44,942 bases of DNA, from positions 1 to 44,942 of the forward strand of contig WRDM01000019.1 of assembly GCA_009783465.1 (NCBI GenBank). Direction: 5' to 3'. The DNA is from Phycisphaerae bacterium. GTDB taxonomy: Bacteria > Planctomycetota > Phycisphaerae > SM23-33. Below the pieces are notes generated by a model. The model was not told where the DNA came from. It saw only the letters and a program-made list of their open reading frames with translations, and did no database searches. Both the position numbers and the translations under genes were made by a program. Below are positions 17,253-24,962 of the stretch, in pieces (position 1 is the first letter of the stretch; each line of letters begins with the position of its first letter).

Positions 17253-17342
17253 GGCTGTTAGACTGTTAGGCTGCTAGGGAGAGGCTTATGAAAAATTGGG
17301 CCTAATCTCTCATGAGCCCGCGCCTAACAGCCTAATAGTCTT
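17253..17342. repeat. Family D word-palindrome, copy 2
   Basis: It matches 1-92: gttagactgttaggctg on the left, spacer gagaggcttatgaaaaattg, and cgcctaacagcctaatagtc on the right. The few differences between copies fall partly in paired positions. It sits between the 931-residue secreted protein and the DUF4175-like gene. Confidence 0.88.
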
Positions 17343-17353
17343 TTCAGTGAATC

Positions 17354-18763
17354 ATGCACGCAATCTCTCACATGTTGGCTTCCGCTCGTCGTCGCTGGGT
17401 GGCGGCGCGGGTAGTGGAGTGGGCTGCCGTCGGGGCCGTCGCGGCGTCGGCGGGGGCGTTGCCGGTGTTGGCGGGCTGGAGCGTGGCGTATCGGTTTGAG
17501 ACGCTCGCGGTGGTGTTGTGCACGTTGCCGCTCGTGGCGGCGGTGATCGTGGCGCTGTCCCGTGACGCGGGCGTCCTTGCCACGACGAAGCGCAGCGAAG
17601 ACGGGTCGCCCGCGCGTCCCGCGGGCATCCTGCCCGCGTCTGGCTTCGGAGGCGATTTGCCGTCTTCTAACAGCCAGGCCTATGGAGCGCACAACGCGGG
17701 CGAGACGCCCGCGTCACGTTACGGGTCGCCCGCGTGGCCTTCCGCATTGCGTGGGTTGGTGGGTGGGGTGTTGCTGTCGGTGTTTGTCGGCGGACTGGCG
17801 GGCGTGGTTATCGGCGAATATTTGCATGTGCCGCGTGCGGCGTGGCTGATTCACGTGGCTTTGTCGGCAGGGGCGGGGGCGGCTCTCGCGTGGCTGTGCA
17901 GGCCTGACGCGATGGAGACGGCGGCTTGGCTGGATAGGCGGCTTGGTTTGCGAGAGCGGCTGGCGACGTCGGCGGAACTGCTGTCTCGTGGACGAGCCGA
18001 CGCGATGGCGGAGGCGGTGTACGCCCAGGCGGCTGATGTCGCCGACGCGGCGGACGTGCGACGGGCGTCGGTGTGGACGCTGGGGCGCGGCACGGTGGGG
18101 GCGTTGTGTTTGGCCTTGCTGGCATGCACGGTGGTGCTGCTGTCGCCGGCGTACGGGCCTGCCGGCGCGGCGGGGGCGCTGGAGGGGCTGTCGGGTCGCG
18201 TGGCGGAGATGACGCCGGCGCAATTGCATCGGCTGGCGGAGGCGTTGCGGCAATCCGCGGCCACGGACGCCGAGGGCACGCGGTGGATTCTCGAAGCCGC
18301 CGCCGCGGCCGACGCGGGCGACAAGGAACTTCTCGCCGAAAGCCTGGCCGTGTTGGCACGGCTGATCGAGGAGGGAAAAATCCGCCTGGTGAAGCTCCCG
18401 TCCGCGCTGGCGGAGGGCACGCTTGGTGATGACTTCGGCGTGGACGGAGCGGGCGGCAGACACGCGGACGCCGGCCACGCCAACGCGGCGGGCAATGGAA
18501 CATCCGCCAACAACGCCGCCGACACTGTCACGGCGGATCAAACGCAACGGGTCTTCCACCCCGAGTACTCGCGGCTGACGGAGCCGAATTCCGCCAACGC
18601 CGCCTCGAATGCCGCCGCAAATGCGACGGCGCCGTCGGCGACGTACATTTCTTTCGACCACGCGTGGGACCAGGCCCGCGCCCGCGCATCGCAATCGTTA
18701 GCCGACGGTGAAATCCCATCCAACCGCCGCCAGGCCGTGCGGGAATTTTTCCGTACACCGTGA
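17354..18763 (+). CDS. DUF4175-like membrane protein with in-frame repeat insertion
   Basis: A 469-residue protein with hydrophobic segments near residues 20-70 and 125-175, and another near 250 (VGALCLALLACTVVLLSP). The block TAAWLDRRLGLRERLATSAELL is typical of DUF4175-like proteins found beside MoxR/DUF58 gene sets in planctomycetes; the function of these is unknown. The C-terminal ~130 residues are Ala/Asn-rich and low in complexity, ending with AWDQARARASQSLADGEIP. Residues ~70-122 are a family A array translated in frame (RDAGVLATT…PAGILPASGFGG…AHNAGETPASR), lying between the first and second pairs of membrane segments. There is no clear ribosome site before the ATG. No MoxR or DUF58 gene is adjacent. 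Confidence 0.75.
   Translation: MHAISHMLASARRRWVAARVVEWAAVGAVAASAGALPVLAGWSVAYRFETLAVVLCTLPLVAAVIVALSRDAGVLATTKRSEDGSPARPAGILPASGFGGDLPSSNSQAYGAHNAGETPASRYGSPAWPSALRGLVGGVLLSVFVGGLAGVVIGEYLHVPRAAWLIHVALSAGAGAALAWLCRPDAMETAAWLDRRLGLRERLATSAELLSRGRADAMAEAVYAQAADVADAADVRRASVWTLGRGTVGALCLALLACTVVLLSPAYGPAGAAGALEGLSGRVAEMTPAQLHRLAEALRQSAATDAEGTRWILEAAAAADAGDKELLAESLAVLARLIEEGKIRLVKLPSALAEGTLGDDFGVDGAGGRHADAGHANAAGNGTSANNAADTVTADQTQRVFHPEYSRLTEPNSANAASNAAANATAPSATYISFDHAWDQARARASQSLADGEIPSNRRQAVREFFRTP
17562..17720. repeat. Family A palindromic array inside the DUF4175-like gene
   Basis: The left part is cgtgacgcgggcgtccttgc … gcgggcatcctgcccgc. The right part begins tatggagcgcacaacgcg and continues with the gcgagacgcccgc hairpin and gtcacgtta. 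The right part is nearly identical to the one at 22279-22317 inside the permease gene. It is in frame and contains no stop codon. Confidence 0.92.
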
Positions 18764-18769
18764 TGTCGC

Positions 18770-19849
<1,080 letters not shown>

Positions 19850-19876
19850 GGATACGGTTATATACGTCGCAAAAAA

Positions 19877-20395
19877 TCATCGGATTTTGCTTCCGCAGGA
19901 TTTGCAAAAACTGCTTTTTTGTTCGTTGATTGTACCGCAGTTCGTGCAGGCGGGGCGAACGTGTTCGCCACAGCCGGTGCAGAATTTGTCGTCGACGCTG
20001 ACGACCTTGTTGCATCGCGAGCAGCGTAGGTTGACCTTGTCCACGAATTTCGCGGCCTCGCCGGCGATGACGATGGACAGCCCCAACTTGATCCCCAGGA
20101 CGCCGGCGGATCCGATGAGCGCAAACGGGATGATTAGCAGAAACGGAACCAATATGCGGGACGGGACCCCCGGCCCGCCGCCAAACGATTGTCCGTGCGA
20201 ATGAACTTGTTGAAATCCGCCCATGGCAAACGCGGCGAAGCAGGCGAACGTGCCGAGACCTCCGATAACGGCCAGGGCGATGCCCCAGCCAAGCAGTTGC
20301 GAGCGGAGCCGTTTGGCTTTTTCGCTGGTCAGCGCGTCGGTGGTATTGGCGTTGAGCTGCTTGATCGTGTTGGTGAGATGTTCCCACGGAAGCAT
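19877..20395 (-). CDS. Membrane protein with two C-terminal zinc ribbons
   Basis: A 172-residue protein. The start at 20395 follows aggagaaagatt; the longer frame to 20476 lacks a site. A short helical N-terminus is followed by a transmembrane segment (LLGWGIALAVIGGLGTFACF) and a Gly/His-rich loop (QQVHSHGQSFGGG). A second hydrophobic stretch (FLLIIPFALIGSAGVLGIKL) comes next. The C-terminal ~50 residues hold two CxxC…CxxC zinc ribbons: CSRC…CTGC and CTNC…CKSC. The ribbons presumably face the cytoplasm. Function unknown. It is followed by mtnA on the same strand and is divergent from the ABC ATPase gene. Confidence 0.8.
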   Translation of the reverse strand: MLPWEHLTNTIKQLNANTTDALTSEKAKRLRSQLLGWGIALAVIGGLGTFACFAAFAMGGFQQVHSHGQSFGGGPGVPSRILVPFLLIIPFALIGSAGVLGIKLGLSIVIAGEAAKFVDKVNLRCSRCNKVVSVDDKFCTGCGEHVRPACTNCGTINEQKSSFCKSCGSKIR

Positions 20396-20445
20396 AATCT
20401 TTCTCCTGGAGTCGCGTTGCATTGTAGCAACGTGTGAAATTTGTG

Positions 20446-20451
20446 TATAGT
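20446..20451 (+). promoter_or_regulatory. Possible -10 box of the ABC transporter pair
   Basis: tatagt lies 6 bp before the ATG at 20458, with ttgtag 18 bp further upstream (20422-20427) as a possible -35 element. If used, transcription would start at or beside the start codon, giving a leaderless mRNA. No Shine-Dalgarno precedes this ATG. This is inference from box similarity only. Confidence 0.3.
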
Positions 20452-20457
20452 GGCGGC

Positions 20458-21357
20458 ATGCTTCTGGAATTGTCATCGGTGTGCAAACGATATCCTGGCC
20501 CGGGCGGCGCGGAGGCGGTCGACGTGCTGCGCGGCGTGGACTTGTCCGTTGCGGCGGGGCAGTCGCTGGCCGTGGTCGGGCCTAGCGGGTCGGGCAAGAG
20601 CACGTTGTTGAATCTCATCGCGGGCCTGGATTCGCCGACGTCGGGGGCGGTTTGTTTTGACGGGCAGGATGTCGCCAACATGACTTCGCGGCAGTCGGCG
20701 GCGATGCGGCGGGATCGTATTGGGTTTGTTTTTCAGCAGCATCACCTGCTGCCGCAATGCACGGTGCTGGAAAACGTGCTCGTGCCGACGCTGGCGGGGG
20801 GGCCACGTGACGCGGGCGTCTCGCCCGCGTTGGATGTGGGTTTGCCAACCACCTCGCCAACCGGCGCAGGCATGTACAACGCGGGCGGGGTGCCCGCGTC
20901 ACGGGTTCCGCCACGTGATCGCGCGTTGGCATTGTTGGAGCGGGTCGGGTTGGCCGATCGGTTGTCGCATCGGCCTGGGGAGCTTTCGCTGGGGCAGTGC
21001 CAGCGGGTGGCGGTCGCGCGGGCGCTGGTCAACGGCCCCGCGCTGCTGCTGGCGGATGAGCCGACCGGCTCGCTCGACGCCGACAGCCGGGCGGCGCTGG
21101 CGGATTTACTCGTGGCGTTGCCGGGCGACGGGCTGGCGCTGATCGTCGTCACGCACTGGGAGGAACTGGCCGAGCGGATGTCGCGTGTCCTTCGGCTGAG
21201 CGGCGGGCGGTTGATTGAGGTGGATCGCGACACGCCGGAGCGAGGGCGAGACGCCCTCGCGACACGCGGGCAAGATGCCCGCGTCACGTCAGAGCACGGG
21301 CGAGACGCCCGTGCGACTCATGGGCGGGACGCCCATGCTACGGGGAGCACGTCGTGA
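20458..21357 (+). CDS. ABC transporter ATP-binding protein (LolD/MacB type) with two in-frame repeat insertions
   Basis: A 299-residue ATPase that would energise the FtsX-like permease encoded next. Walker A is GPSGSGKST (residues 41-49), the Q-loop is in FVFQQHHLLPQ, the signature is LSLGQ (usual form LSGGQ), Walker B is LLLADEPTGSLD, and the switch His is in VVTHWEEL. Start at the ATG at 20458; a GTG at 20434 is in frame but adds residues outside the family. Residues ~117-149 (family A, RDAGVSPAL…NAGGVPASR) interrupt the helical subdomain between VLVPTLAG and ALALLERVGL. Residues ~262-296 (ERGRDALATRGQDARVT…) form the C-terminal tail from another array. The stop overlaps the permease start (GTGA). 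Confidence 0.93.
   Translation: MLLELSSVCKRYPGPGGAEAVDVLRGVDLSVAAGQSLAVVGPSGSGKSTLLNLIAGLDSPTSGAVCFDGQDVANMTSRQSAAMRRDRIGFVFQQHHLLPQCTVLENVLVPTLAGGPRDAGVSPALDVGLPTTSPTGAGMYNAGGVPASRVPPRDRALALLERVGLADRLSHRPGELSLGQCQRVAVARALVNGPALLLADEPTGSLDADSRAALADLLVALPGDGLALIVVTHWEELAERMSRVLRLSGGRLIEVDRDTPERGRDALATRGQDARVTSEHGRDARATHGRDAHATGSTS
20806..20905. repeat. Family A palindromic array in the ABC ATPase gene (internal)
   Basis: Left hairpin gacgcgggcgtctcgcccgc, spacer of ~45 bp, right hairpin aacgcgggcggggtgcccgc followed by gtcacgg. This is the shortest two-arm form, with a single hairpin on each side. It is in frame. Confidence 0.9.
21241..21344. repeat. Family A palindromic array at the 3' end of the ABC ATPase gene
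   Basis: Four consecutive hairpins with different outer letters but the same plan: gcgagggcgagacgccctcgc, acgcgggcaagatgcccgcg, cacgggcgagacgcccgtg and catgggcgggacgcccatg. It encodes ALATRGQDARVT and GRDARATHGRDAHATG just before the stop codon. Removing it would leave a normal-length ATPase. Confidence 0.92.
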
Positions 21358-24300
21358 CGTCGTGGCGGCTGCTCTGGCGAGGCTGGCGGTTTTACGTCCG
21401 CGTGCACGTGGCCGTCGCGTTGTGCGTGCTGCTGGTAACGGCGGTGCTGGCGGGGGCGCTCATTCTCGGTGACAGCGCGGATCACACCCTCCGCACCCGC
21501 GCCCTCGAACGGCTGGGGCGGGTGGAATTGGCCCTGGACACAGGCCCGCGACAAGTTCGCGCGGCGCTGGCGGACGACCTCTCGCAGGCATTGCGATTGG
21601 CCGGATTCCATGCGTCACGTCCTGTTGTGCCCGTGCTGACGGCCGAGGGAATCGCCAAAACGCCCGACGACCGCGCCCTGGCCAACGAGGTCCGCGTGCT
21701 GGGCGTCCGCGGCGGTTATCTCTGGGGCCTGGCGAATTCCACGCGGCCCGCCGAGACGACGATTCCGCTGGCCGACGACGAGGTTGTGCTCGGCCAGCCG
21801 CTGGCGGAGCAACTCGGTGTGAAGGCCGGCGACATCATCGTGCTCGTGCTCGTAAAACCCTCGCCGCTGCCGGTCGAAAATCCACTCTCCGATCCGCGCG
21901 ATAACAAGGCGTCCATGTTGCTGCGGGTTCGTGCTGTGCACGGGCCGGCGGATCTGGGCCATTTTGCCCTTCGCCCGTCCGCCACACCGCCGCTCAACGC
22001 GTTCGTCACGTTGACCGCCATGCAGCGGGCGCTGGACCTGCCAGGCCGGGCTAATCTGCTGCTGTTCGCCGACGACCATGGCGCGGCGCGAGCCCAGCAG
22101 GCCCTTCGCGACGTCTGGACGCTCGACGACGCGCAGCTGGAACTTCGCGCGCTCGACGATGGGCAGGTGGAGTTGCGGTCGTCGCGTGTGTTGCTGGAGG
22201 AGCCGGTCGTGCGGGCGGCGGTGGCGCCGGCGTACGCGGTGACGACGTGGTTTGTGAATGAGCTTCGTGTCGAGGGCGATGGAGCGCACAACGCGGGCGA
22301 GACGCCCGCGTCACGTGAGGAGCGGGCGTGTCCGTATTCGATGGTGGCCGCCGTCGAGAGGCCACCGGGCGGCGGGGCATATTTCGCGCCGCTGGACTCG
22401 CTGACGGCGGACGATGAGATCGTCATCAACGATTGGCTTGCCGACGATCTCGGCGTGGCCGTCGACGACGCGGTGCGGCTGACGTACTACCAGGCCCAGC
22501 CGGGGCGGCAACTGGTGGAGGTGTCGCGGACGTTTCGCGTGGCGGGCGTGACGGCGATGACGGGCGTGGCGGCGGATCGCGAGTTGATGCCGGATTTTCC
22601 CGGCCTGTCGGACGCGGAGAATTGTCATAACTGGCAGAGCGACTGGGTGGATTTGCGTCGCATTCGGCCGAAAGATGAAGCGTACTGGGCGGAACATCGC
22701 GGGACGCCCAAGGCGTTCGTGACGCCGGCGGCGGCCCGCGCGATGTGGGGTTCGTCGCGCGGCGCGGTGACGGCGGTGAGGTTTGAGGAGGGCGAACCTG
22801 CCTTGCGCAACCTTTACGAAGCAGAGGCGACGGCGATTGAGAGGATCGAACATGATCTGCTGGCGAATCTGGATCCGGCTGACTTGGGGTTGACGATTCA
22901 GCCGGTGCGTGAACGGATGCTCGCGTCGGCGCGTCAGGCGACGGATTTGGGGCAGTTGTTTTTGGCCCTTGGCGGCGGGGTGATTTTTGCGGCGTTGTTG
23001 CTGTTGTGGCTGGTGTTGTCGCTGGCGGTGACGGCGCGGTCGTCACAGTCGGCGTTGCTGCGGGCGGTTGGATTTTCGCCGCGTCGCGCGCGGGGGCTGC
23101 TGCTGGCGGAGTTCATGCTGCCGGTGTTGGCGGGCGTGGCGGCGGGTGTTTTGGCGGGGCCTGCCGTGGCGCGGGCGCTGCTGGCGGCGTTGGATTCGTC
23201 GTGGTCCGGCGCGGTGGGCGGCACGTCGCTGACGTTGCACGTGACGACGGCCGGTCTGGCGATGGCCGGCGGTGTTTCGCTGATGCTGGCCGTCGCGGCG
23301 GTGTGGTTGACGATCCGCCCGCGCGGTGTTGATAAACGAAAAACATCTCGCGATGGCTCCGCCTGTTTGCGTTGTAAGACGTTGCACGCGACGGAGCGCT
23401 CTGTTGCACATAGCGTCCTACAACGCAAACAGGCGGAGCCATCGCGACGCGTGTTACGACTATCCAGTTTTTCTCTTTGTGCCATTGTCGTCGCGGCGAT
23501 CGTCGTCGCCATTGTCTGGTCAAGTCCGGTCATGTGGTTTCTCGTGGGCGCGGTGGTGTTGCTGGTTGGCCTCGTAGCGGTGCGTGGATTACTCCGGCCA
23601 CACCAGACGGCGTGCGGCCACCTTCGCACGTTGCGTCAGTTGGCGTGGCGAAACGCGTCGCGTCGGGCGGGGCCGTCGTTCGCGTTGGTGGCGATGTTGG
23701 CGTGTGCGGCCTTTTTGATTCTCGCGGTGGGCGCGTATCGACAGCAGCCTCCCTCCGACGCCGCCCGCCGCGACAGCGGCACCGGCGGATTCGCCCTGAT
23801 CGCCCAAAGTTCCGTGCCGATCCTCGGCCCGCTCGTGCCGGCTGCATCGCCGAACTCGCCCGCGTCCGCATTCGACGGCGTTTCCGTCGTGCCCATGCGC
23901 GTGCGCGACGGCGAGGACGCCAGTTGCCTCAACCTCAATCAGTCCAGCCAGCCGCGACTGCTGGGCGTCGAACCCGCCGACCTGTCGCGACGCGGCGCGT
24001 TCGTGTTTTCCAAAACGCTGGGCCGCCCCGGCGGCTGGGACGTGCTCGACATGCCGCTCGACGATGCCGTGCCGGGCGTCGCCGACGAAAGCACCATCCG
24101 ATGGTCGCTCCACAAACGCCTCGGCGACGTGATCGAATACACCGACGAACAAGGCCGGCCGATGCGCGTGAAACTCGTCGCCCAACTCGCCGGCAGCGTG
24201 TTGCAGGGCAGCGTGCTGATTTCGCGCCGCGCGTTCGACGAACACTTCCCCTCCGCGGGCGGGTTTCGGTTTTTCCTGGTGGACGTCCCGCCCGCCCGCG

Positions 24301-24785
24301 CCGCCGCCGTCGCCGCCGACCTGGCCCAATGGCACAACAAACACGAACGTGGGCTGTCGATTATCCCGGCGTCGGCGAGGCTGACGCAGCTACAGGCCGT
24401 CGAAAATTCGTACCTCGCCATTTTCCAGGCTCTGGGCATGCTGGCGCTGGCGCTGGGCGCCGCCGGGCTGGGCCTGGTGGTGACGCGAAACATTCAAGAC
24501 CGCCGCGGCGAGTTGGCGACGTTGCAGGCCATCGGATTTTCACGTCGGCGACTGATGGGTCTGGTGCTGCTGGAACACGCGATGCTGTTGGCGTTGGGAT
24601 TCGGCGTGGGCGTCGCGGCCGCCGTCACAACACTCGCGCCACGCGTGGCGGCCAATCAGGCCTGGGCCAGCGGCCACGTGATGACGCTGCTGATTGTGGT
24701 GATCGTTGTAGGATTCGCCAGCACCGCTGGTGCGGTATTGGCGGGATTCCGTCGCGACCTGGTAAACGATTTGCGGAGCGAGTGA
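21354..24785 (+). CDS. FtsX-like ABC transporter permease with two in-frame repeat insertions
   Basis: A 1143-residue permease of the MacB/FtsX class. It has an N-terminal membrane helix (VHVAVALCVLLVTAVLAGAL), a large extracytoplasmic domain, and a first FtsX core at ~520-660 (LFLALGGGVIFAALLLLWLV, LLRAVGFSPRRARGLLLAEF). A second half has its own periplasmic domain and a C-terminal FtsX core (ALGMLALALGAAGLGLVVTR, LATLQAIGFSRRRLMGLVLL). The GTG start overlaps the ATPase stop. Residues ~309-321 (GAHNAGETPASR) are a family A right arm. Residues ~660-700 (DGSACLRCKTLH…VLQRKQAEPSR) are a complete family B palindrome in the cytoplasmic loop joining the halves. The substrate is unknown; related systems move lipoproteins or peptides. 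Confidence 0.92.
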   Translation: MTSWRLLWRGWRFYVRVHVAVALCVLLVTAVLAGALILGDSADHTLRTRALERLGRVELALDTGPRQVRAALADDLSQALRLAGFHASRPVVPVLTAEGIAKTPDDRALANEVRVLGVRGGYLWGLANSTRPAETTIPLADDEVVLGQPLAEQLGVKAGDIIVLVLVKPSPLPVENPLSDPRDNKASMLLRVRAVHGPADLGHFALRPSATPPLNAFVTLTAMQRALDLPGRANLLLFADDHGAARAQQALRDVWTLDDAQLELRALDDGQVELRSSRVLLEEPVVRAAVAPAYAVTTWFVNELRVEGDGAHNAGETPASREERACPYSMVAAVERPPGGGAYFAPLDSLTADDEIVINDWLADDLGVAVDDAVRLTYYQAQPGRQLVEVSRTFRVAGVTAMTGVAADRELMPDFPGLSDAENCHNWQSDWVDLRRIRPKDEAYWAEHRGTPKAFVTPAAARAMWGSSRGAVTAVRFEEGEPALRNLYEAEATAIERIEHDLLANLDPADLGLTIQPVRERMLASARQATDLGQLFLALGGGVIFAALLLLWLVLSLAVTARSSQSALLRAVGFSPRRARGLLLAEFMLPVLAGVAAGVLAGPAVARALLAALDSSWSGAVGGTSLTLHVTTAGLAMAGGVSLMLAVAAVWLTIRPRGVDKRKTSRDGSACLRCKTLHATERSVAHSVLQRKQAEPSRRVLRLSSFSLCAIVVAAIVVAIVWSSPVMWFLVGAVVLLVGLVAVRGLLRPHQTACGHLRTLRQLAWRNASRRAGPSFALVAMLACAAFLILAVGAYRQQPPSDAARRDSGTGGFALIAQSSVPILGPLVPAASPNSPASAFDGVSVVPMRVRDGEDASCLNLNQSSQPRLLGVEPADLSRRGAFVFSKTLGRPGGWDVLDMPLDDAVPGVADESTIRWSLHKRLGDVIEYTDEQGRPMRVKLVAQLAGSVLQGSVLISRRAFDEHFPSAGGFRFFLVDVPPARAAAVAADLAQWHNKHERGLSIIPASARLTQLQAVENSYLAIFQALGMLALALGAAGLGLVVTRNIQDRRGELATLQAIGFSRRRLMGLVLLEHAMLLALGFGVGVAAAVTTLAPRVAANQAWASGHVMTLLIVVIVVGFASTAGAVLAGFRRDLVNDLRSE
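22279..22317. repeat. Family A right arm alone, inside the permease gene
   Basis: Begins atggagcgcacaacgcgggc and ends cgcccgcgtcacgtga; only the right half of the usual array is present. It is in the same reading frame as the other right arms (HNAGETPASR). Confidence 0.88.
23345..23452. repeat. Family B palindrome inside the permease gene
   Basis: The left arm cgcgatggctccgcctgttt gcgttgtaag faces the right arm ctacaacgcaaacaggcgga gccatcgcg, an almost perfect 30 bp match. The spacer is about 45 bp (acgttgcacgcgacggagcg…). It is in frame with no stop. It is related to the B copies at 7590, 14226, 24838, 29393 and 39107. Confidence 0.92.
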
Positions 24786-24789
24786 GTAA

Positions 24790-24945
24790 TCCTCATCGCG
24801 TAATCCCGCTCGGTCTTCGCGAGGTCGGATTGACAACGTCCTGTAGTTCATCGTCCCCTACAGCGCAAACCGGCAAACCATACTTTTGTCCCCCCGTAAT
24901 CCTTGCCAAAAAATTCGCGGGAATTCGCGTAATTCGCGGCGTACC
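24790..24945. repeat. Mosaic of three dispersed repeat fragments
   Basis: Three elements lie in a row. At 24797-24836 is the reverse complement of the ~40 bp sequence at 7319-7358 (taatcccgctcggtcttcgc). At 24838-24880 is a family B half (tacagcgcaaaccggcaaac). At 24907-24942 is ttcgcgggaattcgcgtaat, whose reverse complement recurs at 28483-28507. The segment separates the permease from argS. Confidence 0.8.
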
Positions 24946-24947
24946 TG

Positions 24948-24953
24948 TATAAT
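24948..24953 (+). promoter_or_regulatory. Possible -10 box of argS
   Basis: A consensus tataat preceded by tg lies 9 bp before the argS ATG. No good -35 is visible (ttcgcg at 24924 at best). Transcription from it would give almost no leader. There is no Shine-Dalgarno before the ATG, which fits leaderless translation. This is inference. Confidence 0.35.
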
Positions 24954-24962
24954 CACACCATC

